DNA from: Lysobacterales bacterium
GTDB lineage: Bacteria > Pseudomonadota > Gammaproteobacteria > Xanthomonadales > UBA2363
DNA length: 64,000 nucleotides
Reading direction: 5' to 3'
NCBI GenBank assembly: GCA_019634735.1
Contig: JAHCAT010000001.1
Span: 434,001 to 498,000 of the forward strand
Notes under the pieces: model-generated
The model's input: the letters and a program-made list of their open reading frames with translations, nothing else
Told to the model about the DNA's origin: nothing
Databases searched by the model: none
Position numbers and translations under genes: made by a program
Part shown: piece by piece, positions 1 to 7,204 of the stretch
Numbering within the stretch: the first letter of the stretch is position 1
Layout: every line of letters begins with the position of its first letter

Positions 1-272
1 TGGGCCTTGCCCTGCCCGCCGCCGCCGATGTCCTGCTGATCGAGCGCGCCGAACAGGCGCAGCGCGCCGGCATGCCCGCCAATGGCCAGACCATGGCCCA
101 GGTCGAGCGTCGTTTCGGCGCGCCCCTGGAGAAGCTGGCACCCGTGGCCGGCAACAAGCCTGCCCACCCGCCGATCACGCGCTGGCGCTACGCCGGCTAC
201 ACGGTCTACTTCGAGCACCAGCGTGTGATCAGCACGGTGCTCGACACCGCTGCCACCGGGCAGTCGCGCTAG
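1..272 (+). CDS. Small exported hypothetical protein, 5' end missing
   Basis: The reading frame is open from base 3, so the start codon lies left of the window; about 89 residues are visible. The first visible residues (GLALPAAADVLL) look like the end of a signal peptide, which suggests a periplasmic or secreted protein. A later stretch (VERRFGAP, then ITRWRYAGYTVYFE) has the two-part look of small SmpA/OmlA-like folds, in which a GxP turn is followed by a strand carrying W and Y. I recognise it only as a conserved small hypothetical protein. The stop lies 17 bases before the agmatine deiminase start, so the two could be co-transcribed. Confidence 0.6.
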   Translation, partial: GLALPAAADVLLIERAEQAQRAGMPANGQTMAQVERRFGAPLEKLAPVAGNKPAHPPITRWRYAGYTVYFEHQRVISTVLDTAATGQSR

Positions 273-288
273 CGCGAACCGCCACGCC

Positions 289-1332
289 ATGAGCAGATCG
301 CCGTTCTGGCCGGCTGAATGGGCGCTCCAGGACGGCATCCTGCTGGCCTGGCCTCATGCCGGCACCGACTGGGCCGGCAACCTGGCCGATGTCGAACTCA
401 CCTACGCGGCCCTGGTCGCGGCGATCAGCCGCCACCAGCCGGCCGTCGTCTGCGTGCCCGATGTCGCGGTGGGCCAGCGCATGCGGGCACTGCTGGCGCA
501 GACGACCGCGCTGCCTGGTCGGGTCAGGACCGTCCTGATCGAGTACGACGACACCTGGCTGCGCGACAGCGGGCCGATCACCCTGCTCGGCGCCGACGGG
601 CCGATCCTGCTGGATTTCCGGTTCACTGGCTGGGGCGGCAAGTTCGAGGCCGGGCGCGACGACCGCCTGGTCGAGGGCCTGTTCGAGCGCGGCCTGTTCG
701 TGCCAACGGCGCGTCGCATTCCGATCGACTTCGCCCTTGAAGGCGGCGCCGTCGAGACCGATGGTGCCGGTACCCTGCTCTCCACATGGCACTGCCTGGC
801 CGCCCGGCACCCGTGCAGGTCGCGCGCCGAGGTCGAGGCGGTGCTGGCCCGGACCCTCGCCGTCGACCGCTTCCTGTGGCTCGAACACGGCGCGCTGGAG
901 GGCGACGACACCGACGCCCACATCGACACGCTGGCCCGCTTCGCCGCGCCCGATGCGATCGTCTACCAGGGCTGCGACGATCCCGGCGATCCGCACCACG
1001 CGAGGCTGGCCGCGATGGCCGGCGAGATCGCCGCACTGCGCGACCGCGACGGCCGCCCGTACCGGCGCTTCGCCCTGCCCTGGGCGCAGCCGGTCCATGC
1101 CGCCGATGGCCGGCGTCTGGCCACCTCCTACGCGAATTTCCTGATCGTCAATGGCGCCGTGCTTATGCCCGGTTATGGCGATCCGGCGGATGCCGCGGCC
1201 GCACGGGTCCTGGCCCAGGCGTTCCCGGACCGCGCCATCGAGATCGTGCCGTGCCGGCCGCTGATCGAACAGAACGGCTCACTGCACTGTGTCACCATGC
1301 AATTGCCCCACGGAGTGCTTGCCAATGACTGA
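289..1332 (+). CDS. aguA: Agmatine deiminase
   Basis: Hydrolyses agmatine to N-carbamoylputrescine and ammonia, the first step of the agmatine route to putrescine; cytoplasmic. The 347-residue protein belongs to the guanidino-group-modifying (peptidyl-arginine deiminase-like) family. Visible signatures are DDTWLRDSGP (87-96), EGGAVETD (151-158), DTDAHID (207-213) and the terminal NGSLHC motif, whose cysteine (about 334) is the catalytic nucleophile. Length matches the family. The start is ATG; the stop overlaps the next start as ATGACTGA, so translational coupling with aguB is expected. The neighbour performs the next reaction, which supports the call strongly. Confidence 0.95.
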   Translation: MSRSPFWPAEWALQDGILLAWPHAGTDWAGNLADVELTYAALVAAISRHQPAVVCVPDVAVGQRMRALLAQTTALPGRVRTVLIEYDDTWLRDSGPITLLGADGPILLDFRFTGWGGKFEAGRDDRLVEGLFERGLFVPTARRIPIDFALEGGAVETDGAGTLLSTWHCLAARHPCRSRAEVEAVLARTLAVDRFLWLEHGALEGDDTDAHIDTLARFAAPDAIVYQGCDDPGDPHHARLAAMAGEIAALRDRDGRPYRRFALPWAQPVHAADGRRLATSYANFLIVNGAVLMPGYGDPADAAAARVLAQAFPDRAIEIVPCRPLIEQNGSLHCVTMQLPHGVLAND

Positions 1333-2212
1333 GCTGGTGGTCGCCCTGGTGCAGGAACGCAACCACGGCGATGCGGACGCCAACCTTGCGGTGATCGAGG
1401 AGCGCGTGCGACAGGCCGCAGCCGCGGGCGCCGGGCTGGTGGTGCTCCAGGAACTGCACAACGGCCCGTATTTCTGCCAGCGCGAGAACGTCGACGAGTT
1501 CGACCTGGCCGAGCCCATTCCCGGCCCAAGCACGCAGCGCCTGGGCGAGCTCGCCGCGGCGTGCCGGGTGGTGCTGGTCGGCTCGCTGTTCGAGCGCCGC
1601 GCGCCCGGCCTGTACCACAACACCGCCGTCGTCTTCGAGCGCGATGGCCGGCTGCTCGGCCGCTACCGGAAGATGCACATACCGGACGATCCGGGCTACT
1701 ACGAGAAGTTCTATTTCACTCCCGGCGACCTCGGCTTCGAGCCCGTCGACACCTCGGTCGGGCGCCTGGGTGTGCTGGTCTGCTGGGACCAGTGGTATCC
1801 GGAAGCCGCGCGCCTGATGGCGTTGGCCGGCGCCGAACTGCTGATCTACCCCACTGCGATCGGCTGGGATCCCGGCGACGACGAAACCGAACAGGCGCGC
1901 CAGCGCGATGCCTGGATCACCGTGCAGCGCGGCCATGCCGTCGCCAACGGCCTGCCGGTGCTGTCCTGCAACCGGGTCGGCTTCGAGGCCGATCCCGACG
2001 GCGTCGGCCGCGGCGCCTGGTTCTGGGGCAGCAGCTTCGTCAGCGGTCCGCAAGGCGAGTTCGTCGCCCAGGCGGGAACCGACGACCCGGAACTGCTGAT
2101 GGCCCGTGTCGACCGCGCCCGCACCGACGCGGTGCGGCGCATCTGGCCGTTCCTGCGCGATCGGCGCATCGACGCCTATGGCGACCTTCTCAAGCGCTAC
2201 CGCGATGGCTGA
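1325..2212 (+). CDS. aguB: N-carbamoylputrescine amidase
   Basis: Nitrilase-superfamily hydrolase that converts N-carbamoylputrescine to putrescine, CO2 and ammonia, the partner step to AguA. The Glu-Lys-Cys triad is visible: E43 in VVLQELHNG, K116 in YRKMHIPDD and C153 in LVCWDQWYPEAAR. The 295-residue length is normal. I chose the ATG that overlaps the aguA stop because the protein then begins TELVVALVQ, where the family begins; an upstream in-frame ATG at 1289 would add 12 residues lying inside aguA. The stop overlaps the start of the following TraB-like gene. Confidence 0.94.
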   Translation: MTELVVALVQERNHGDADANLAVIEERVRQAAAAGAGLVVLQELHNGPYFCQRENVDEFDLAEPIPGPSTQRLGELAAACRVVLVGSLFERRAPGLYHNTAVVFERDGRLLGRYRKMHIPDDPGYYEKFYFTPGDLGFEPVDTSVGRLGVLVCWDQWYPEAARLMALAGAELLIYPTAIGWDPGDDETEQARQRDAWITVQRGHAVANGLPVLSCNRVGFEADPDGVGRGAWFWGSSFVSGPQGEFVAQAGTDDPELLMARVDRARTDAVRRIWPFLRDRRIDAYGDLLKRYRDG

Positions 2213-3434
2213 GCTGTCTCCGGCTGTGCCGGCCGATGCCCTTGCCGGACAGCCGATCCAGCGCATCGAGCGCGACGGTGTGCGCTACACACTGCTCGGC
2301 ACCGCCCATGTCTCGCATGCCAGCGTCGCTGCGGTCGAGGCCCTGCTGGCACGGGAGCGCTTCGATGCGGTGGCGGTGGAACTGTGCGACAGCCGCTTCC
2401 AGGCGCTGGCCGCACCGGAACGCCTGCAGCAGATGGACCTGATCGCGGTGCTGCGCAACGGCAAGGCCGGCATGGTCGCCGCCCAGCTCCTGCTGGCCGG
2501 CTACCAGGCCCGCCTGGCCGAGCAGCTGGGCATCGAACCCGGGGCCGAGATGAAGGCGGCCATGGCCGGCGCCCAGGCCCGCGATCTGCCGGTCTGGCTG
2601 GTCGACCGGGAGGTCGGGCTCACCGTGGGCCGCGCCTACCGGGCGGTGGGCTTCTGGCATCGCATGGGTCTGGTCGGCGGCCTGCTCGGCAGCCTGCTCA
2701 GCCGCGAGCGGATCGACGAGTCGGAAATCGAGAAGCTCAAGGAAGGCGACATGCTGGACAGCGCCTTCCGGGAGTTCGCGACGCAGTCGCACTCGCTCTA
2801 CCAGGCACTGATCGGCGAGCGCGACCAGTTCATGGCCGCGCGCCTGCGCGAGCAGGCCGGCCGCGCCGAGGGCGTCGCGCAGGTGCTGGTGGTGATCGGC
2901 GCCGGCCACCTGCGTGGCCTCGCCGACGAGCTCGGCAGCCAGCAGGAGGCGCCTGCGCTGGTCGCGGCCCGGCTGTCACAGCCGCCGCCGCCGGCACGCT
3001 GGCCGAAGGTGCTCGGCTGGACCCTGTTGCTGCTGATCGTCGGCGGCTTCGCCTGGGGATTCAGCAAGGGCGGTGCGGTCGGCATGGAACTGGTCGTCGC
3101 CTGGGTGCTGGCAACGGCCGGACTGGGCGCGCTGGGTTGCGCGCTGGCCGGTGGCCACCCGGCCAGCATCGCCGCCGCGGCGCTGGCCTCGCCGCTCACG
3201 CCGCTGCATCCGGTACTGAGTTCGGGTACCGTGAGCGCGGCCGTCGAGCTGTGGTTGCGCAAGCCGCGGGTCGCCGACTTCGCGGCGCTTCGCACCGACC
3301 TCGTGTCCTGGAAGGGCTGGTGGCGAAACGGCGTCGCCCGCATCCTGCTCAACTTCTTCCTCACCAACCTCGGGACCGTGCTGGGCGTCTACCTGGCCGG
3401 CGCCCGGATGATCAAGGCCCTGTTCAGCGCATGA
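2205..3434 (+). CDS. TraB/PrgY-family membrane protein
   Basis: A 409-residue protein of the TraB/PrgY (pheromone shutdown) family. The N-terminal domain carries the family motifs GTAHVSHAS (32-40) and VAVELCDSRF (56-65). The C-terminal third has several hydrophobic segments starting near WPKVLGWTLLLLIVGGF and continuing through VVAWVLATAGLGALGCAL, so it is an inner-membrane protein. In Enterococcus PrgY limits peptide pheromone activity, and distant homologues are metallopeptidase-like; the substrate here is unknown. The ATG overlaps the aguB stop by eight bases and the stop overlaps the next ATG (ATGA), so it sits in a coupled four-gene unit. An ATG at 2106 lies inside aguB and is less likely. 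Confidence 0.82.
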   Translation: MAELSPAVPADALAGQPIQRIERDGVRYTLLGTAHVSHASVAAVEALLARERFDAVAVELCDSRFQALAAPERLQQMDLIAVLRNGKAGMVAAQLLLAGYQARLAEQLGIEPGAEMKAAMAGAQARDLPVWLVDREVGLTVGRAYRAVGFWHRMGLVGGLLGSLLSRERIDESEIEKLKEGDMLDSAFREFATQSHSLYQALIGERDQFMAARLREQAGRAEGVAQVLVVIGAGHLRGLADELGSQQEAPALVAARLSQPPPPARWPKVLGWTLLLLIVGGFAWGFSKGGAVGMELVVAWVLATAGLGALGCALAGGHPASIAAAALASPLTPLHPVLSSGTVSAAVELWLRKPRVADFAALRTDLVSWKGWWRNGVARILLNFFLTNLGTVLGVYLAGARMIKALFSA

Positions 3435-5803
3435 GCCTGCTCGATTCCTTCCGCAAACCCGGCTGGCAGTCCAAGGACGCCGGCCGCCGGGCCCAGGCCG
3501 TTGCGTCGGAGACCGACCCTGCCCTGCTCCAGGCCCTGCCCGGGCTGGCCGTCGACGATCCGGACCCCGGCGTGCGCAGGAATGCCCTGCGGCGACTCGA
3601 CGATCCGGTGCTGCTCGCCCGGGCCATGTCGGCCGACGCCGATACCGGGCTTCGCAAGTGGGCCCGCGAAGCCTGGCTGTCCGCCGTGGTGGCCGGACAT
3701 TGCCCGCTCGAGGAGGCGGCCCTGCAGACCCTGCAGCCAGCCGAGCTTGAACACCTGGCGAGCCGCTCGACAGCGACAGCGACGCGCAGCCAGGCCCTGG
3801 CCCTGTGCCGCCGTCCCGCCTTCCTTGCCGAACGCGCCGTCCAGGACGCCGATGCCGGCCTGCGCCTGGCACTGGTCGATCGACTGGACTCCGCCGAGGC
3901 GCTCGACCGCCTGGCGGACAAGGCCCGGCGCGGCGACAAGCAGGTCTCGCGCGCCGCCCGCGAACGCGCCCAGCGCCTGCGCCTGTCCAGCGGAGACCCT
4001 GCCGCCGTGCTGGCACGAGCGGAGGCGATCTGCGCCGATCTCGACGCCTGGCTGCGCGGCGGCAGTCCGGTGTCCGAGCGCGAATCCGCCCTGGCGCTCG
4101 CCGAGCGCGACTGGGCTGCGCTGGCGTCCGACGCCCTGCCCGATCGCCTCGCCATCCGGTTCCGGGGCCTGTGCCAGACGCTGCGCGCGCAGCTCGCGCC
4201 GCCGCCGGCAGACGTCGAGCCCGAACCGGTGGCCACCTCTTCGGCGCAGGCCGGGCAGGCCGAGGACGGCGCGGACGTCGCGAGTGCGCCGCCACCCTCG
4301 CCGGAGGAGCTGGCCGCACAGGTGCGTCTGCAGGCGGAACTGGCGGCTCTCGCCCAGGCTCGGGAACTGGAGCGGCAGCGACTGCAGGAGCGCGAGGCGG
4401 AACGTGCCGTCCAGCGCGCCCGGCAGGCACAGCATCTGGAAGCCCTGGCCGAGGCACTTGCCGCCGGCGACCTGGGCCGGGCGCGCGAGGCGGAGGCGCA
4501 GCTCGATTCCAACCTTTTCGACGCGTCCCTGCGGCGCCAGCGGCAGGCGCTGGATCCTGAGCTGCGCAAGTTGCGCGACTGGGAGCATTGGGCCAACAAC
4601 AAGGTCCGCGCCCGCCTGTGCGACGACCTGGAGACGCTCGCCGGCAGTGGCCTGCATCCCGACGCCCTGGCGACCCGGGTGCGCGAGGTCCAGACCGAAT
4701 GGAAGCGGCTCGATGCCCTCGAGGGGCGCGCCGAGGGCGCCGAACCCAGCGGCCTGGACCGACGTTTCCGAGCGATCTGCGCCCGCGTGCTGAAGCCCGC
4801 ACGTGGCTTCTTCGAGAAGCGCGATGCCCTGCGCAAGGAGCGCGAGCAGGCGATCGAGGACTTCCTGACCGAGGCCAACGACCGCATCGCCTCCGCCGAC
4901 ATCGCCGAGTTGCTGCGTCTGCAATCCGAAGCCAGCGCCAGGCTGCGCTCGCTCGCCGACCTGCCCGCCGCGCTGCGGCAGCGCATCGCCCGCCGGCTGA
5001 CCGGCCTACTGGACACCCTGCGGCCCGGTGTGGAAGCCGCCTTCGCGGAGAGCGAGCAGGCACGCGCCAGGCTGGTGGACGCGGCCCGGCGCCTGGTGGG
5101 CGCGGGCGCGGACGTCAATCGCGGTGCCGAATCGAGACGTCTCATGCAGTCCTGGAAGGCGCTGGGCAAGGGCCGGCCGGGACGCGACCAGAAGCAGTGG
5201 CGGGAGTTCAGGGCGGCCCTGGACGAGGCCTTTGCGGAACTCGAGTCGGCACGCTCGCGCGAGCAGTCGCAGCGCGAGGGGCTGCGTCAGCAGGCGCTCG
5301 CCGTGGTTGAGGAGGCCGAGGCGCTGGCCGCCGACGATGTCGACCCGTCGGCGCGAACGGCGTCACGGCTGCGCGACCTCCAGGGCCAGTGGCAGTCCCT
5401 GGACTGCCGCGACGGCGATCTGGGCCGCCGCATGGAACAGGCAGTGGCCGCGGTTCGGCTGGCCATCCAGGACGTCGAGCGCGCGCGCAGGCAGCAACGG
5501 CTGCTGGACAGTCTGCAGGCCCTGCCGGTGTCCGGATCGGGCGGCGATGCCGACGCCGCCCTGGGCGTGGTCTTCGAGATCGAGTCGCTGGCCGGGATCG
5601 AACCGCCGCCTGCCGACCGCGAAGCACGGCGGCACTGGCAACTCGAGCGGCTGCAACGACACCTGCGCGGCGAGCGCAACGACGGCGACGGCGACCTGGA
5701 ATCGCTGCTGCAACGCTGGCTGTCGCTGGTGGCCGGTGTCGAGGCGCGGGACCGCGAGCCGATGGCGGAGCGCCTGCGCGCGGCGATCGCCGCGATCGGC
5801 TGA
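3431..5803 (+). CDS. DUF349 domain-containing coiled-coil protein
   Basis: A 790-residue, mostly helical cytoplasmic protein. The N-terminal 200 residues read like HEAT-type repeats (DPGVRRNALRRLDDPVLLARAM). A charged Glu/Arg/Gln-rich coiled coil follows (around 290-370, QARELERQRLQEREAERAVQ), then several DUF349 repeats recognisable by their W-K-x-L and FEKRDALRKEREQ patterns (WKRLDALEG, RAICARVLKPARGFFEKRDA, WKALGKG). DUF349 proteins are widespread in gammaproteobacteria without an assigned reaction. The start is the ATG in ATGA overlap with the upstream stop; longer frames run back inside the TraB-like gene and are not used. Confidence 0.85.
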   Translation: MSLLDSFRKPGWQSKDAGRRAQAVASETDPALLQALPGLAVDDPDPGVRRNALRRLDDPVLLARAMSADADTGLRKWAREAWLSAVVAGHCPLEEAALQTLQPAELEHLASRSTATATRSQALALCRRPAFLAERAVQDADAGLRLALVDRLDSAEALDRLADKARRGDKQVSRAARERAQRLRLSSGDPAAVLARAEAICADLDAWLRGGSPVSERESALALAERDWAALASDALPDRLAIRFRGLCQTLRAQLAPPPADVEPEPVATSSAQAGQAEDGADVASAPPPSPEELAAQVRLQAELAALAQARELERQRLQEREAERAVQRARQAQHLEALAEALAAGDLGRAREAEAQLDSNLFDASLRRQRQALDPELRKLRDWEHWANNKVRARLCDDLETLAGSGLHPDALATRVREVQTEWKRLDALEGRAEGAEPSGLDRRFRAICARVLKPARGFFEKRDALRKEREQAIEDFLTEANDRIASADIAELLRLQSEASARLRSLADLPAALRQRIARRLTGLLDTLRPGVEAAFAESEQARARLVDAARRLVGAGADVNRGAESRRLMQSWKALGKGRPGRDQKQWREFRAALDEAFAELESARSREQSQREGLRQQALAVVEEAEALAADDVDPSARTASRLRDLQGQWQSLDCRDGDLGRRMEQAVAAVRLAIQDVERARRQQRLLDSLQALPVSGSGGDADAALGVVFEIESLAGIEPPPADREARRHWQLERLQRHLRGERNDGDGDLESLLQRWLSLVAGVEARDREPMAERLRAAIAAIG

Positions 5804-6174
5804 CCGCGGCGGCACCCGGTCAGCAGACTGTTGCAAAACAGCCTGCTGGCCGCGGCCACGGGTGGCCGCTCGTCGAAGCCTCTGCGTAAGCAGTTGATTC
5901 GAGGGGAGCGCATCCGGACCTGCACCGGACGGGCGACTTGAAGCACGACCACGACGGTCGTTTATCAACAAGCCGCGAGGTGCCCTGGCCCGGATACTTC
6001 ATGAGGCCGCTGCTGCGGCCGCCGATATTCGCGCCGCGGCCCGGACTGAACGCGTCGGCCAGTCCAACGCAGTGCCGCCTCCGCCTTCAATGTCCAACGG
6101 TCCGCTGCCCGCACCACGAAGCGATCCCGACGGTCTCGCTACACGTCTTCAGGAGACATCCAGGCTGGCGTCGT
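5804..6174. other. Intergenic stretch between convergent genes
   Basis: No gene is supported here. It separates the end of the DUF349 gene (+) from the end of the methyltransferase gene (-). It holds two small hairpins: 5852-5869 (GCGGCCA arms around CGGG) and 5945-5961 (ACGACC/GGTCGT arms with a 5-base loop) followed by TTTAT on the plus strand. Either may end the upstream transcript; neither has a classic U-tract. Confidence 0.5.
5945..5965 (+). terminator. Weak possible terminator hairpin
   Basis: Six-base stem (ACGACC and GGTCGT) with a five-base loop followed by TTTAT, about 140 bases after the DUF349 stop. The stem is short and the T-run is broken, so this is only a candidate for the end of the aguA-aguB-traB-DUF349 transcript. 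Confidence 0.3.
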
Positions 6175-6813
6175 TCAGACGCTGATCGTCGGGACTGCCA
6201 CTGCCCGCCGGCGCGTGAAGGTGTACACCGAAGCAGGTGGCACGTTGAGCAGGGTGAAGCCGCGCCTGACCGCATGCAGGTTCAGCTCGCGCAGGACCTC
6301 AGGATGGACCGGCGCGACCGGCCCGTAAGTGAACTGCACGAACACTCCGTCGCTGTCCATCAGCGCCAGCGCCGCTGCCAGGATGTCGCGCTGGCTGGCT
6401 TTCGGCATGGCCAGCAGGCCCAGGCCGCTGATCACCGCCTGCACCGGACCGCTGCGGGCGAACGCCTGGACCGGCTCGGACTCGCCCAGGCGCCTGGCAT
6501 CGGCCTGCACCACCTGGACGCCGGGAAAGCGGCCGGTCAGGTACTCGTGCAGCGCGGGATTGAACTCCACCGCCAGCAGGTCGGAGGGCGCAATGCCCTG
6601 CTCGAGCAGGGCCCGCGTGAAAGTACCGGTGCCAGCACCCAGTTCGATGATGCGGTGCGCTCCGGAGGGAAGGGCCGCAACCATGCGCCTGGCGAGGAAC
6701 CGGCTGCTTGGCGAGACCGCGGCGGTCGACAGGGGCCTGCGCAGCCATTGCCGGAAGAACGTCCAGACCTCGTCCCGGCTGCTCCGGGGGGCTGGCTTGA
6801 TCGAGGGCTCCAC
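6175..6813 (-). CDS. SAM-dependent methyltransferase, phospholipid N-methyltransferase-like (PmtA type)
   Basis: A protein of about 212 residues with a class I SAM-binding fold. The entrance FFRQWLRRPLSTAAVSPSS resembles PmtA-type phosphatidylethanolamine N-methyltransferases, followed by motif I IIELGAGTGTFTRAL and a motif II-like LLAVEFNPALHEYL. No membrane span is evident. I prefer the GTG at 6813 because GGAGG lies seven bases upstream of it; an in-frame GTG at 6819 is only one base from that Shine-Dalgarno sequence. Substrate is inferred from family resemblance; a related small-molecule or rRNA methyltransferase is possible. Confidence 0.75.
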   Translation of the reverse strand: MEPSIKPAPRSSRDEVWTFFRQWLRRPLSTAAVSPSSRFLARRMVAALPSGAHRIIELGAGTGTFTRALLEQGIAPSDLLAVEFNPALHEYLTGRFPGVQVVQADARRLGESEPVQAFARSGPVQAVISGLGLLAMPKASQRDILAAALALMDSDGVFVQFTYGPVAPVHPEVLRELNLHAVRRGFTLLNVPPASVYTFTRRRAVAVPTISV

Positions 6814-6925
6814 GTCCACCTCCTTGGCGTGGCGTCGATCATAGCCACTGGCCGCCCCGGCGGCGACCTGCCATTGGTCGGGGATCCTGGAAATCGTCCG
6901 GGGGCGATCCGGACCGGCAGAAATG

Positions 6926-6960
6926 AAAAAGCCCCGCGCCGGGGAGGGACGGTGCGGGGC
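6926..6960 (-). terminator. Intrinsic terminator
   Basis: On the minus strand a seven-pair GC stem (GCCCCGC/GCGGGGC, with three further inner pairs possible) is followed at once by TTTTT. It ends either the candidate small RNA or the rlmKL transcript, whose stop is about 245 bases upstream. Confidence 0.8.
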
Positions 6961-7024
6961 CGGGGTTGGTGGCCGGAGAGGGAGGGATCCCGACCACCTG
7001 CCGCGACGGATTGCCCGTCGCGAC
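6926..7024 (-). ncRNA. Candidate small RNA with C-rich hairpin loops (sX13-like)
   Basis: Read on the minus strand, three hairpins follow each other and end in a T-run. Hairpin 1 (7002-7022) has eight perfect pairs, CGCGACGG/CCGTCGCG, with loop GCAAT. Hairpin 2 (6968-6998) has nine pairs with one G-U and a loop containing CCCTCCCTC. Hairpin 3 (6931-6960) is an intrinsic terminator, GCCCCGC/GCGGGGC, whose loop holds TCCCTCCCC. Two loops therefore expose anti-Shine-Dalgarno-like pyrimidine runs. A possible -10 (TCTATG) lies just upstream near 7030. From memory, sX13 of Xanthomonas is an approximately 115-nt RNA of three stem-loops with C-rich loops; the family match is unverified. The alternative is an ordinary rlmKL 3' end. 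Confidence 0.5.
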
Positions 7025-7204
7025 GCACATAGATTCGCGCAACCTGACTGAATCCGTCCTGACCGCTGGCGCCGGCACCGCCGCGCTCGCGCCAGGAGGA
7101 CGGTGGGCAGCGACGGGACGCCAGGACGCCGCCTGGCGGAACCGCACGGACCACGACGGCATCACGTTCCGCGCACAGCCTCGCCGATCCGCCCCGCCCC
7201 TGGA

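Noticed and set aside
2205..3434. Conjugation system suggested by the TraB name
   Set aside because: The family name derives from plasmid proteins, but no relaxase, pilus or coupling-protein genes lie nearby.
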